Below are positions 28,518 to 36,542 of a stretch of DNA of 60,132 bases, one piece after another. Position numbers and translations under genes: made by a program. Location of the stretch: contig JAOWLD010000002.1 of NCBI GenBank assembly GCA_025751475.1, forward strand, positions 562,501-622,632, written 5' to 3'. Below the pieces are notes generated by a model. The model searched no databases and was not told the DNA's origin. It saw only the letters and a program-made list of their open reading frames with translations. Position 1 is the first letter of the stretch. Each line of letters starts with the position of its first letter. The stretch is from Rhodobacteraceae bacterium XHP0102 (lineage in GTDB: Bacteria; Pseudomonadota; Alphaproteobacteria; Rhodobacterales; Rhodobacteraceae).

Positions 28518-28545
28518 AAAAAACCGCCACGTCGGTGACGGGCGG
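28518..28545 (-). terminator. rho-independent terminator before the lysis genes
   Basis: On the minus strand, CCGCC CGTC ACC GACG T GGCGG forms a strong 9-bp two-part stem with a 3-base loop, followed directly by TTTTTT. It lies between the holin-like gene and the M15 peptidase gene, so some late transcripts should stop before lysis. Confidence 0.75.
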
Positions 28546-28575
28546 CGGGGATTGGGTTTTGGGGTATAACAGCGG

Positions 28576-28890
28576 TTAGCTGTCGTTGCGTCGTCCAGGG
28601 CCGACGGGATCAACGCGACCGCTGCCGCCCTGCGCGGTTTGCGCTAGGGCAAAATCTGCGAGACGCTCATCAAGCCGGAGAATGGCCGCGCGTAAATCGC
28701 GTAGCGCCTCCTTCAGTTCGGCACGGTCCTCGTCGCGCTGGTCCTTACGCTCGCTCAGCAGCGTCATGATGCGCAGCACTTCCTTTTCATGACCGCCAAT
28801 CTTTTGGTTGTGGACCCAAAGCATCGCGGCGATGGGGATGATGACCCATTTCATAAGGGCATCGAATAGGGTCCAGAGCTCGATTTCCAT
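28576..28890 (-). CDS. small membrane/coiled-coil phage protein (holin-like)
   Basis: The 104-residue protein has one N-terminal membrane segment (~14-27: KWVIIPIAAMLWVH), then a long charged coiled coil (~33-80), and ends in a Gly/Arg tail. AAGGAGG sits ideally before ATG 28890. Its location just before the peptidase and spanins fits a lysis role such as pinholin or accessory holin, but there is only one membrane segment. No family was recognised with confidence. Confidence 0.6.
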   Translation of the reverse strand: MEIELWTLFDALMKWVIIPIAAMLWVHNQKIGGHEKEVLRIMTLLSERKDQRDEDRAELKEALRDLRAAILRLDERLADFALAQTAQGGSGRVDPVGPGRRNDS

Positions 28891-28940
28891 CGGAGAGCCT
28901 CCTTCGTTTTTTTGCGATTTAGAAGTTTTTTGGGCGCGTT

Positions 28941-29270
28941 TCAGCCGGACAGCCCGGGCACATCCTCGGTCACGAAGACTTCGATGAAGCCGAGATTGGG
29001 GAAAGTCTCGATGGTTCCGTCCCCATTGGTCACGCGGAATTCCGCCTCGTAGCGGCCCGCTTCATCTGTGTCGCCGGCGAGCCAGCGGTGTGCGACCACG
29101 GCCGGTTGAAACACGCTTACGATCTCAGCAGGCCGATCAATCAGCGTGTCGCCGCCGCGCGATCGCATCTGGAAGCGCACTGCAGCACCGGCGAGCGAAA
29201 CGCTGTCAGGGAGCAATGCAAAGCGAAGCGCAGGAGATGTGTCGCCGCGCTTGATCGTGAACTTGAGCAT
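28941..29270 (-). CDS. phage protein, baseplate-upper-protein (BppU_N)-like domain
   Basis: The 109-residue protein is all beta in pattern: FTIKRGDTSPALRFALLPDS at the start and GFIEVFVTEDVPG at the end. This is the layout of the BppU N-terminal domain found in many tail operons. The ATG at 29270 lies just after the stop of the long Ala/Gly-rich gene. It probably attaches a distal tail part. Confidence 0.6.
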   Translation of the reverse strand: MLKFTIKRGDTSPALRFALLPDSVSLAGAAVRFQMRSRGGDTLIDRPAEIVSVFQPAVVAHRWLAGDTDEAGRYEAEFRVTNGDGTIETFPNLGFIEVFVTEDVPGLSG

Positions 29271-29276
29271 GTGGCT

Positions 29277-31799
29277 TTAGCCTCTCAGTATGCGGCCGGA
29301 ATTGCTGGGTGAGAGCCGCCCGCTCAGCCCATATTTTGGGGGCTCGGCGCGGCGCAGCGCGGGTGGTGCCCGATAGGCGATCGAAGATGTACCCAAATCC
29401 CACAGCGCATTCACTTCTAGAGCTTCTGCTAGAGCGGCCCCGGCGGCGCGAACGTCTGCCGCAATGGCTTCGGCGGTGAAGTTCAACTGAATGACATTGT
29501 CGGCGGACGCGGTGAGACCGGGTGCGAATATCGAATTCGCCGCGGCCAAAGCGGTGATGTGGGCTTCTGACGCCCCAAACAGGGGCATGCCCCGCACGGC
29601 TTCGCCCAAGACTAGAACGTCAACTGATCCCGCCGGGTCGACCTCAAGACGTCCCCGGCTTGATGCTCGCGATTTCGCCCTCGCAGTCGCGGATACAGGA
29701 GTGGTGATGTCCAAACTGGCGCTGCCCGCAGCCCAGCTTCTTGCGGCTGCAAGCATTTCCAGCCCGAATTTGGACGGGTGCGGGTCCGCGGCGATCGAGA
29801 GCAGCCCTTTACTTTGGCCGTGAAGGGCCAGAGTGCGACTCGCATCTGCGTCGATTGCAACGGCCGTGTCGCTGCCGCGGTGGATGGTGAATGTGTCAGA
29901 AGCAGATCCGTCTGCCCCCAACTTTGCTGCAATCGCACAAGTTAAAGTGATCGCGGCATTGGCCGTGGCCGCAATGTCGGTGTGCGTTTCTGCACCGGTT
30001 TTGATGGGAAGGACAGTCTCTGCCGATCCTGCCAATGCCGTCTTGGCATCCATTTGCCCGGCTGCAGACCAAGTGCCGATGCTCTCCACGTTTAGTGGCG
30101 CAATACCCGCCACGAACAGGCTACTGTCCACACCCAAAAGGCTCGAAGCTGTCGCTCCTCCTTGGGCGATGCCTAGGCCAGACAGCGCAATGAGTGTCCG
30201 GGCCTGCGCGTGGCTGGCGTTTGTCGCTCGCGCGGACCCTGCAAAGTTGACAGCAGCCGATGTGACGGTGCCGATGGAAACGGTTTGGACTGTCGCGTGT
30301 CCGACGATTGCGATCGCGGGCGTGCTATCGGCCAGAACATCCACATCCCCGGCGAAGTCCCGTGCCACATCGAGTGTACCGCGCCCTTGGCCAAGGGACG
30401 CGATGCCGCCCGTGGCGCTGTCGGCAGTGTCGAATTGTCCGACGCCCCGTGCGACTGGACGAACTGCACCTGCGATTTGACTGGAGAGGCCAAATGGTGT
30501 GCTCGCAGCTACATATATGCGGTTGGCGCTGCAATTTTCCCCTTGAAGCGATGCCTCTGCTTCGACAACAGCATTTGAGCCAGTGGTTGCTCCGAAGACG
30601 CTGGCCGACGCCAAGGTGGTTGTTGCGGCCCCGGCAACTGCACTCACCATTTCAGTCTGGCCGTAAACCGTCACCCTGTCGCTAACTGTCCCAACACTGG
30701 CCCCTCGCGCCTCTGACGCGACGGTGACCTCCAGCCCTACCGCCGCTGCTTCCGCGGCCGCCACCGTGCTCCCGCTTGCCGCCCCAGCAAGACCGATCTC
30801 TCGATGCGCCTCACCGGAGGCCATAACGCCCGCGTCCAGCTCCCGCGCAAAGAACAACCCGCCAGTGATCGCGCTGCACGTGCTCACGTTCCCGAGCGCT
30901 TCCATGCTGCCCGCGAAGAGGGCACCGGCGATTGCATGCGCCTCCACAGCCGCGCTTGTACTCACGCCGAAGCCGAGCCGACCAGTGATGTCAGCAAAAC
31001 GCGCTGCAAGCGTGGTGCCGATTGCAAAGCCAGAGAGCGCTGGCCCAAAGGACGTGGCTCGGCTTGTGCTGACGGTCTTGGTTCGGCCGGATCCTCCCAG
31101 AGGCATGGTGCCGTTCGCCGCGGCGCGCTGCACAGCGCCTGCTGCGGAGGGCCCAGCAAGAATGACAGTGAGCGTGCCGATCCCAAGCGTTTGGACCGCA
31201 GCCTTGGTTGCGCCGTCGATCCCTATGCCATACGCGGCAGTCCCTTCGAGGATAGCATCCGCCTCGAGCTGGCGTTTGAGCGTAAAGGACCCTTCGACCC
31301 CCGATTGCAGCCTTGCGCTGCTTTGCGCGTCCCCTGGCGCCTTGAGACGACCCGAACCGCTGGCAAGCGTTGCGCTCCTCGCCGCCGCGGCGCCGTGCCC
31401 ATTCCATAACCCACGCAGCTCACCGGAGCCTTTGGTGCGACCAACACCCTGGCCCGCGAGCTCAATGCCACCTTTGATGATACCCGCTGAACGGGAAGTT
31501 GCTGCAGCAGTGTTGATCGCGGTGAATGCTCCTGCTGCGATCGCTGAAGCGGCCCCGATGACGTGCGCATACCCTACAGCAGTGAGACCACCGACCCCGC
31601 GCCCGGAAAGACTGCCGTTGCCAGCTGCACTGTTTCCGAGGGAGAATACGGAGCCTTGGTTCGCTTTGTCCCCAATGGTCGCGTGCGCCGCACTATCGCC
31701 CCCAAGCGCAACCTCCCCAACCGCGCTGCTCTGGATCCGCGACAGCCGATCCCCGTCATCGGCGAGCGGTGCTGCGGCAATTGGGGCGAGGCCAAGCAT
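29277..31799 (-). CDS. very long Ala/Gly/Ser-rich repetitive phage protein (probable fibre)
   Basis: The 840-residue protein was not recognised as a family. It is built of irregular units of roughly 20-30 residues alternating short beta-like stretches with Gly/Ala turns (for example GIGTLTVILAGPSAAGAV and TVQTVSIGTVTSAAVNFAG). Cysteine is nearly absent. The start MLGLAPIAAAPLADD is not a convincing signal peptide, and the C-terminal 35 residues are Pro/Arg-rich (RAPPALRRAEPPKYGLSG). Composition and repeats suggest a beta-solenoid tail fibre. It lies between a tail-fibre assembly chaperone and a BppU-like gene. Confidence 0.6.
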   Translation of the reverse strand: MLGLAPIAAAPLADDGDRLSRIQSSAVGEVALGGDSAAHATIGDKANQGSVFSLGNSAAGNGSLSGRGVGGLTAVGYAHVIGAASAIAAGAFTAINTAAATSRSAGIIKGGIELAGQGVGRTKGSGELRGLWNGHGAAAARSATLASGSGRLKAPGDAQSSARLQSGVEGSFTLKRQLEADAILEGTAAYGIGIDGATKAAVQTLGIGTLTVILAGPSAAGAVQRAAANGTMPLGGSGRTKTVSTSRATSFGPALSGFAIGTTLAARFADITGRLGFGVSTSAAVEAHAIAGALFAGSMEALGNVSTCSAITGGLFFARELDAGVMASGEAHREIGLAGAASGSTVAAAEAAAVGLEVTVASEARGASVGTVSDRVTVYGQTEMVSAVAGAATTTLASASVFGATTGSNAVVEAEASLQGENCSANRIYVAASTPFGLSSQIAGAVRPVARGVGQFDTADSATGGIASLGQGRGTLDVARDFAGDVDVLADSTPAIAIVGHATVQTVSIGTVTSAAVNFAGSARATNASHAQARTLIALSGLGIAQGGATASSLLGVDSSLFVAGIAPLNVESIGTWSAAGQMDAKTALAGSAETVLPIKTGAETHTDIAATANAAITLTCAIAAKLGADGSASDTFTIHRGSDTAVAIDADASRTLALHGQSKGLLSIAADPHPSKFGLEMLAAARSWAAGSASLDITTPVSATARAKSRASSRGRLEVDPAGSVDVLVLGEAVRGMPLFGASEAHITALAAANSIFAPGLTASADNVIQLNFTAEAIAADVRAAGAALAEALEVNALWDLGTSSIAYRAPPALRRAEPPKYGLSGRLSPSNSGRILRG

Positions 31800-31805
31800 G
31801 GGCGG

Positions 31806-32273
31806 TTACTCCGGCTGGACGGGCCAGGCATGGGTGAAGGGGAAGCCGGGCTGTTCGGGCAGATCACGCAGCGCCTGGCGATAGTCGGCCCAAGCGCTCG
31901 GGACCGCGTTGCCCGCCTCGAGATGTTTGACAACCACCCAGTCACTCGCAGCCAAGGCCGCGTCGCGCGCGGCACGCTGCTCGGCAGCCGTGCGGTCACG
32001 GTAATGCTGGGCCTCGATCTCGGTCTTGGCGGTGACGTCCCAGCCAAGGATCCAGTCGCCTTCGATTTGCTCAGGCGTCTGGCGCAGGACGGCATTTTGC
32101 GTGACGGGATTATAGGCCGGCGCAGGCGCTTGCGTGACCGGATAGACCCCGAACCCGGCCAGCATCTCGGCGCTGATGGCGCGCGGGAAACTGACCTCCG
32201 GGTGGTCCCGGGCCAGATCGCTCAACCCATAGGGATAGCGGACGACGCTGTCGCCCTCGGCTTTGACATACAT
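31806..32273 (-). CDS. phage tail fibre assembly chaperone (Phage_tail_APC-like)
   Basis: The 155-residue protein has a helical C-terminal half with RDAALAASDWVVVKHLEAG and AWADYRQALRDLPEQPGFP, the typical pattern of tail assembly chaperones that help fibres fold. The N-terminal part holds the LSDLARDHPEVSFP and GVYPV stretch seen in fibre-associated proteins. It lies immediately ahead of the long repetitive gene, which is its likely client. Confidence 0.75.
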   Translation of the reverse strand: MYVKAEGDSVVRYPYGLSDLARDHPEVSFPRAISAEMLAGFGVYPVTQAPAPAYNPVTQNAVLRQTPEQIEGDWILGWDVTAKTEIEAQHYRDRTAAEQRAARDAALAASDWVVVKHLEAGNAVPSAWADYRQALRDLPEQPGFPFTHAWPVQPE

Positions 32274-32305
32274 GGGGTGGCTCCTGAAGTTTGAAGGGGG
32301 GCGGC

Positions 32306-32992
32306 TCAGAGCGGCGCGATCCGAAGGGCCGAGAAGACCATCTGATCGCTGTCATCGTCGGAGGCGATGCCGCAGTAGTAATCGCCGCCGAAGCTGTCGG
32401 CGAGGGTGAGGTCCGTGATCTGCGGGCTGGCCCGGGCCCAGTCCTCGAGACCTTGGGTGATCTGGTATCGGGTCTCATTGATCGAAGGGCGGTGGGACAT
32501 ATGCATGGTGACCCAGACGCCGTCGAGGGTGAGCTCTCCTGAGCTGAAACTGCCTGCGCTTGCGGATTGCCCATAGATGATGGGTCCTTTGCAGTTGTTT
32601 TGCGCGGCAATCCGGCCGGCAGAGGTGCCCCATCGCCAGTCCCAGGTTGCGGTGGGGGACGTATTAAAGAGCCCAATGCCCGCATCGCTGCAGTAGTTTG
32701 ACCCGCTGGGATCCATGTCGATCCGGGTCGAGGCCTGGAACAGCCAGTCGCCAGTGAAGGCGGCATTGAGCCGGATCGGATAGGAGGGGCTGTTGTTGGG
32801 ATCGAGGGTGACTGCGGTCATGGAGAGGTAGCTGTCCCAGCTGTGAGCGGGGGCCACGCCTGGGACTTCGATGATGCCCGGCGGGGCTGCCCCCAGCTTG
32901 AACTCATAGACCCGTGTGGAGTTGGCAAAGACATAGCCGGCGGTGGAGAGCGCCGGCGGCTTTTGCCCGCCTTTTAATCTGCGTGTGAGCAT
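32306..32992 (-). CDS. phage tail protein, beta-sandwich-like (unknown)
   Basis: The 228-residue, mostly beta protein resembles receptor-binding or lectin-like phage domains in composition (rich in Ser, Thr, Trp, Asn and Asp; DWLFQASTRIDMDPSGSNYC, VWVTMHMSHRPSINETRYQI). It could be a concanavalin-like fold, but no motif secures this. Its ATG overlaps the stop of the upstream Mtd-like fibre gene (TGATG), indicating coupling and possibly a complex. Confidence 0.55.
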   Translation of the reverse strand: MLTRRLKGGQKPPALSTAGYVFANSTRVYEFKLGAAPPGIIEVPGVAPAHSWDSYLSMTAVTLDPNNSPSYPIRLNAAFTGDWLFQASTRIDMDPSGSNYCSDAGIGLFNTSPTATWDWRWGTSAGRIAAQNNCKGPIIYGQSASAGSFSSGELTLDGVWVTMHMSHRPSINETRYQITQGLEDWARASPQITDLTLADSFGGDYYCGIASDDDSDQMVFSALRIAPL

Positions 32993-33597
32993 CAGCTGCC
33001 ATCTCCGATCAAGGCCCCAAAGAGTGTGGTGCCGGCTTTCCAGAGGGCGAAGACGGTAAAGCCGGTGAGGCTGAGCGTGGGCGCGCTGCCGCCAGTGTTG
33101 ACCCAGGTGAGGGTCGGCCAGGTCACCAGCGCGCCTGCGCCGTCATCAATCATCAGCGTCATGGACTGACCGGAACTCAGCCCGTCGGCATAGGTGGTGG
33201 GGCCGGTCAGGACGTGCTGCTGCAGCGTGCCGGCAGAGGGATCAAGCGTCACTGTCGTGCCGGTAAGGGTGTTTACCCCTTCACCGATGGCGCCGGCAAA
33301 GCTGGCGTTGCCCGTAAAGGCTGGACTGGCTTTGGGGGCCTTGGCATCGAGGGCGGCTTGCAGATCTGTCTGATCGGACAAGACGCCGGGGATCGTGCCC
33401 CAGGCTGGTGCTGGCCCGACATCGCCTTGGGGCCCCTGCAGGCCGCCATAGGGAAGTGCGGTATAGGCGGTCACGCCGTCGCCCAGCTTGAACTGTCCGC
33501 TGTCTTGTTCGAGCCCGATCTCGCCATCGGCGAGGACCGGGTTGACGGAGGCCCAGTTGGCGGCGGTGTCGCGGCGCAGTTGGATGCGATCGGCCAT
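32992..33597 (-). CDS. phage tail fibre with Mtd/hyaluronidase-type N-terminal domain
   Basis: The 201-residue protein starts with the common fibre-attachment module: RIQLRRDTAANWASVNPVL, then DGEIGLEQDSGQFKLGDG. A short collagen-like GPQGDVGPA follows, and the rest is beta-rich. Such proteins connect the tail tip with receptor-binding parts. It is coupled to both neighbours by TGATG overlaps. Confidence 0.75.
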   Translation of the reverse strand: MADRIQLRRDTAANWASVNPVLADGEIGLEQDSGQFKLGDGVTAYTALPYGGLQGPQGDVGPAPAWGTIPGVLSDQTDLQAALDAKAPKASPAFTGNASFAGAIGEGVNTLTGTTVTLDPSAGTLQQHVLTGPTTYADGLSSGQSMTLMIDDGAGALVTWPTLTWVNTGGSAPTLSLTGFTVFALWKAGTTLFGALIGDGS

Positions 33598-33965
33598 CAG
33601 GCGGTGCCTCCATCGATCTGTTGGGTGGGGAGAAAGACGGCGCTTGCGGCACCGCCGTCATAGGTTTTTGCGAAGTCGGCGGCTGTAGCCGTGATGAAAA
33701 CCGTCGCTGATCCCGTGACGGCGATGGCACTGCCGCCCAAGCTGCTCTCGGAAGGCGCGCGAGTGAGGCTTGGCCCGGCTGCGGAATAGTGGCCGGTGCC
33801 GATCTCCCAGGCATCGCTGTCCTCAATGACATAGCGGAGGGTGTCGCCATCCACGACGCCGGCGGCGGCAAAGGACTGGAACCCGTCAACCGCGGGTCCC
33901 AGCGTTACGGTTCCAGTGCCCAAGGTGGGTGTCGTCACCTTGGCGCGGTTGACGCGCTTGACCAT
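33597..33965 (-). CDS. phage tail-tip-associated protein
   Basis: The 122-residue beta-rich protein, with MVKRVNRAKVTTPTLGTGTV at the start and RYVIEDSDAWEIGTGHYS in the middle, is a pattern common in siphophage fibre modules. Its exact role is unknown. It is coupled to the Mtd-like fibre gene downstream and lies 3 bases after the preceding gene. Confidence 0.6.
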   Translation of the reverse strand: MVKRVNRAKVTTPTLGTGTVTLGPAVDGFQSFAAAGVVDGDTLRYVIEDSDAWEIGTGHYSAAGPSLTRAPSESSLGGSAIAVTGSATVFITATAADFAKTYDGGAASAVFLPTQQIDGGTA

Positions 33966-33968
33966 GGC

Positions 33969-34385
33969 TTAGGCGCCCCCGGCGGTGAGGGTGAATGTGG
34001 TGACGGTCACCGACTGGTTCTGGGCGATATTGGGGTTGTCGAGTTCCATATCGCCGCCGCCCCCGGTGATGGTGATCGTGCCCTGCACATGGGTGACGGC
34101 GCCGGCATTGTTCTTGATCCGGAAATGCCCCGCATTGGTGCCGCCGCCGGCCGCGGCCGTGCCGGTGCCCGTCCAGATACCCTTGATGGTTTTGACGCCA
34201 TCGGCGGCAGTCTCAAGCCAGTCGGAGGGCAGATCAATCTCGACTAGCAGATTGCCGGCATCGGCCACGGCGGTGGTATCGGGCAGCGCGCCGGAGCGGA
34301 TCTGCAGCTTGGGGCCAGTACCAATGGCTCCTTCGATGGCATCAAGGGCTGCGTTGCGGGCAGCGGGGGAGAATTGGAAGGACAT
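33969..34385 (-). CDS. hypothetical phage tail protein
   Basis: The 138-residue, Gly/Thr-rich beta protein (AIEGAIGTGPKLQIRSG near the start, TAAAGGGTNAGHFRIKNNAG in the middle) resembles small fibre-attachment proteins seen in Rhodobacter phages, but I cannot name a family. It is the first gene after a strong terminator hairpin, so its expression may be lower or need antitermination. Confidence 0.55.
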   Translation of the reverse strand: MSFQFSPAARNAALDAIEGAIGTGPKLQIRSGALPDTTAVADAGNLLVEIDLPSDWLETAADGVKTIKGIWTGTGTAAAGGGTNAGHFRIKNNAGAVTHVQGTITITGGGGDMELDNPNIAQNQSVTVTTFTLTAGGA

Positions 34386-34406
34386 GAGGTGGTCTCCTTG
34401 GACAGC

Positions 34407-34428
34407 AAAAAGCCCGCCTGAGGCGGGC
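34407..34428 (-). terminator. rho-independent terminator within the tail operon
   Basis: On the minus strand, GCCCGCC TCA GGCGGGC is followed by TTTTTGC: a perfect 7-bp GC stem with a 3-base loop and a T-tract. It separates the tail-tip genes from the distal fibre and lysis genes. Confidence 0.8.
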
Positions 34429-34491
34429 CGGTGGGGTGGTGGTGAAATGAAGAACGGGCGCCACGAGGGCCCAGCGACTGACGAACTTGGG

Positions 34492-34776
34492 TTAGGCTGC
34501 GGTCAGTGACGCAAGCTTGGCATCCATCGCGGCATTGGCCTTGGCGACGAGGTCATGATCGATGAGCGCCTGGCGCGACCAGGCGGTATAGGCCTCGATC
34601 GGTCCCGTGGTCAGCGTGGCCGCCTGTTCGGCGCCGCAGATCACCTCGACTGTTTCCGTGACGGTTAGGCCGTCATGGGTGAGCGTCACGCCCACCGTGA
34701 AGCCGACATGGATACCATCCTGGATCACGGGGCTGTTGGCGAAGGGCAGCGACAGATAGCGTGGTGTCTCAGCCAT
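34492..34776 (-). CDS. hypothetical phage protein
   Basis: The 94-residue protein has a beta-rich first half (VIQDGIHVGFTVGVTLTHDG) and a helical second half (EAYTAWSRQALIDHDLVAKA). No family was recognised. Its start overlaps the end of the preceding 63-residue gene by 8 bases. It is the last gene before the terminator hairpin. Confidence 0.55.
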   Translation of the reverse strand: MAETPRYLSLPFANSPVIQDGIHVGFTVGVTLTHDGLTVTETVEVICGAEQAATLTTGPIEAYTAWSRQALIDHDLVAKANAAMDAKLASLTAA

Positions 34777-34960
34777 GGTAAGTCTCCTCGATGATGGCGG
34801 TGATTTGTGCGTTACTCATGCGGGCGCCGCCTTCGATGTCGATCTCGATTGTGTCCTTGACCCGAAAGTAGGCTCCGGCATCCTCGAGAATCTCGGCGCG
34901 GATGGTGGCGATGTCGCCCACCATGTCGCGGGCGAGGCTGATGAGTTTGATTTTGGTCAT
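34769..34960 (-). CDS. small hypothetical phage protein (63 aa)
   Basis: MTKIKLISLARDMVGDIATI opens a short alpha/beta protein. The ATG at 34960 overlaps the stop of the Cys-ladder gene (ATGA), which fixes the start; a longer open frame upstream is a shadow of that gene. Coupling on both sides suggests that it works with the tail-tip protein, perhaps in assembly. Confidence 0.6.
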   Translation of the reverse strand: MTKIKLISLARDMVGDIATIRAEILEDAGAYFRVKDTIEIDIEGGARMSNAQITAIIEETYHG

Positions 34961-35808
34961 GTGGTGAACTTCCCCACATAGAGCTCGAAGGTGATCTCCC
35001 AGGTCGAACTGGTGGTGTCTGGGGGCGCCCATGCATCCGGAAACCCAAAACAGCTCTCGGCATAGCCGGTGGCGCGCACGCTCGTGTATTGCCGGTTGGA
35101 GTGTTTGAACTCGGCTTTTACGGCATCGCCTTCCAGAAACACGGAGACGATCCGGCTGAGCCAGGGCGCGCCGCCGGGGATGAAGGCGCTTTCCAGCACG
35201 GTCGAGCCATTGGCGGCGATCATCTCGCCATTTGGGATGGCGCTGATGAAGGTCCCAAAATCGCTCTGGCTGCCCGCAATGAGGCGGTTTGCGCGCATCA
35301 GGACCAGCAGAAAGTCCGGTTTGGTCCCGGCTTGCAGCGTGCCGAGCGTATAGGTCTGGCTGTGCTCCAGCGCCGAGACCTGGTTGCCGCTGGAGGTGGC
35401 GTAGCCCTCGACATCGACCCAATCGCAGACGCGCTCGAAGTTGCAGCGTTCTTCATAGCCGCAGACATAGACATTGCCGCAAACGTTCTCGTAGCCGCAC
35501 TGATAGCCGCCGCCGAAGGGGTCGTAATCACAGATGTATTCATAGTTGCACTGGTACTCGTATCCGCAGGTATAGACGTCCTTGCAGATATATTCGGACT
35601 GGCATTGGAAGTCGCGGCAGCCTGAGACGACCTTGCTGAGAATGTCGAAGCCGAGCGCCACCGGGGTGTCGCCGCTTTCCGGAAAGGCGTGGGTGACGGT
35701 GTGGTTCAGTACGGCGGCGATATGGGGCATCGGCGTGCCGGTATCGAACACCACATCCCCATTGGTGTCGGTGACACGGATGACGTTGTCGCGGGCTTCA
35801 AAGCTCAT
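34957..35808 (-). CDS. tail-tip protein with 11-cysteine hexapeptide ladder
   Basis: The 283-residue protein was not recognised as a whole. Residues 64-128 carry cysteines at 64, 69, 75, 81, 87, 93, 104, 110, 116, 122 and 128, almost all exactly six apart, with the consensus C-[GN]-[YF]-E-x-x, and a five-residue insert (DPFGGG) between 93 and 104. Flanking regions are ordinary alpha/beta; the C-terminus (TSSTWEITFELYVGKF) is beta. A regular six-residue cysteine period fits a stacked ladder or solenoid holding disulfides or metal. The gene sits in the tail-tip block, translationally coupled (ATGA) to both neighbours. Confidence 0.7.
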   Translation of the reverse strand: MSFEARDNVIRVTDTNGDVVFDTGTPMPHIAAVLNHTVTHAFPESGDTPVALGFDILSKVVSGCRDFQCQSEYICKDVYTCGYEYQCNYEYICDYDPFGGGYQCGYENVCGNVYVCGYEERCNFERVCDWVDVEGYATSSGNQVSALEHSQTYTLGTLQAGTKPDFLLVLMRANRLIAGSQSDFGTFISAIPNGEMIAANGSTVLESAFIPGGAPWLSRIVSVFLEGDAVKAEFKHSNRQYTSVRATGYAESCFGFPDAWAPPDTTSSTWEITFELYVGKFTT

Positions 35809-36542
35809 ATCCGCACCCCGCGGCCGGGCGATCCGGCAAAGCTGCCGGTGTAGGTGGGTGATTGCAGGGCGAGCGTGCCGTCGGGCAGCACGACCTTGAG
35901 CCCGCCGCTTTGCACATCGGCCGTTTTGCCGGCGGTCACGAAGACATCCGGGGTCTCGCTTTGCCGGAGATAGCGGTAAGCGGTGCTGAGCTTGCCAAAG
36001 CCTGCGCGAAAAAGCGTGGGTGCGATGCGGATGCTCTCATTGCCGGATCCTTCAAACAGCGTCTCGAACAGAAACACCCGGTAGCGGCGGGTAATGGCGG
36101 GTAGCGTGTTGTCGAAGGTGACCCAGTTCTCGAAGGCGCGGATCGTGGTATTGGTGAGATAAATGCTGACGGCGCGGGCGCTTTCGCCGACCTGCTGGAC
36201 CACGGTGCCGGAGGGCATTTGGCTCTCACCATAGAAGGGGATGAAGGGCACGACGCGCCCGAAGTTGTGACTGGCCAGATCATAGCTTTGGGTGCCCTGG
36301 CGGGGATTGTAATAGGTTGAGGCGCCAAAGAGCCCCTTGGAGGTCGAGGAACTGCGCGTGCGCTCGGGATGGGTGAGCGTCACGTCGATGACCTGGGCGT
36401 TGCCGAGATAGCTCAGGTCCGAGTGGAAATGCAGATCGCCGAGTTGCGGCCCGGTCGGGGTCTCGTAGGTCGCAGGCCCGGCATCGTTCCTGTAGATGAA
36501 CACCTTGCCGGTGGTGCCATCGGCATGAAGAGTACGGGCCAT
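35805..36542 (-). CDS. phage tail protein (unknown, tail-tip block)
   Basis: The 245-residue protein is mostly beta (KVFIYRNDAGPATYETPTGP near the start, RRYRVFLFETLFEGSGNESI in the middle). The start at 36542 is chosen because the ATG shares a base with the peptidase stop (TGATG); the frame opens further upstream inside that gene. No family was identified. Its stop overlaps the start of the Cys-ladder gene, so both are made together. Confidence 0.6.
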   Translation of the reverse strand: MARTLHADGTTGKVFIYRNDAGPATYETPTGPQLGDLHFHSDLSYLGNAQVIDVTLTHPERTRSSSTSKGLFGASTYYNPRQGTQSYDLASHNFGRVVPFIPFYGESQMPSGTVVQQVGESARAVSIYLTNTTIRAFENWVTFDNTLPAITRRYRVFLFETLFEGSGNESIRIAPTLFRAGFGKLSTAYRYLRQSETPDVFVTAGKTADVQSGGLKVVLPDGTLALQSPTYTGSFAGSPGRGVRI

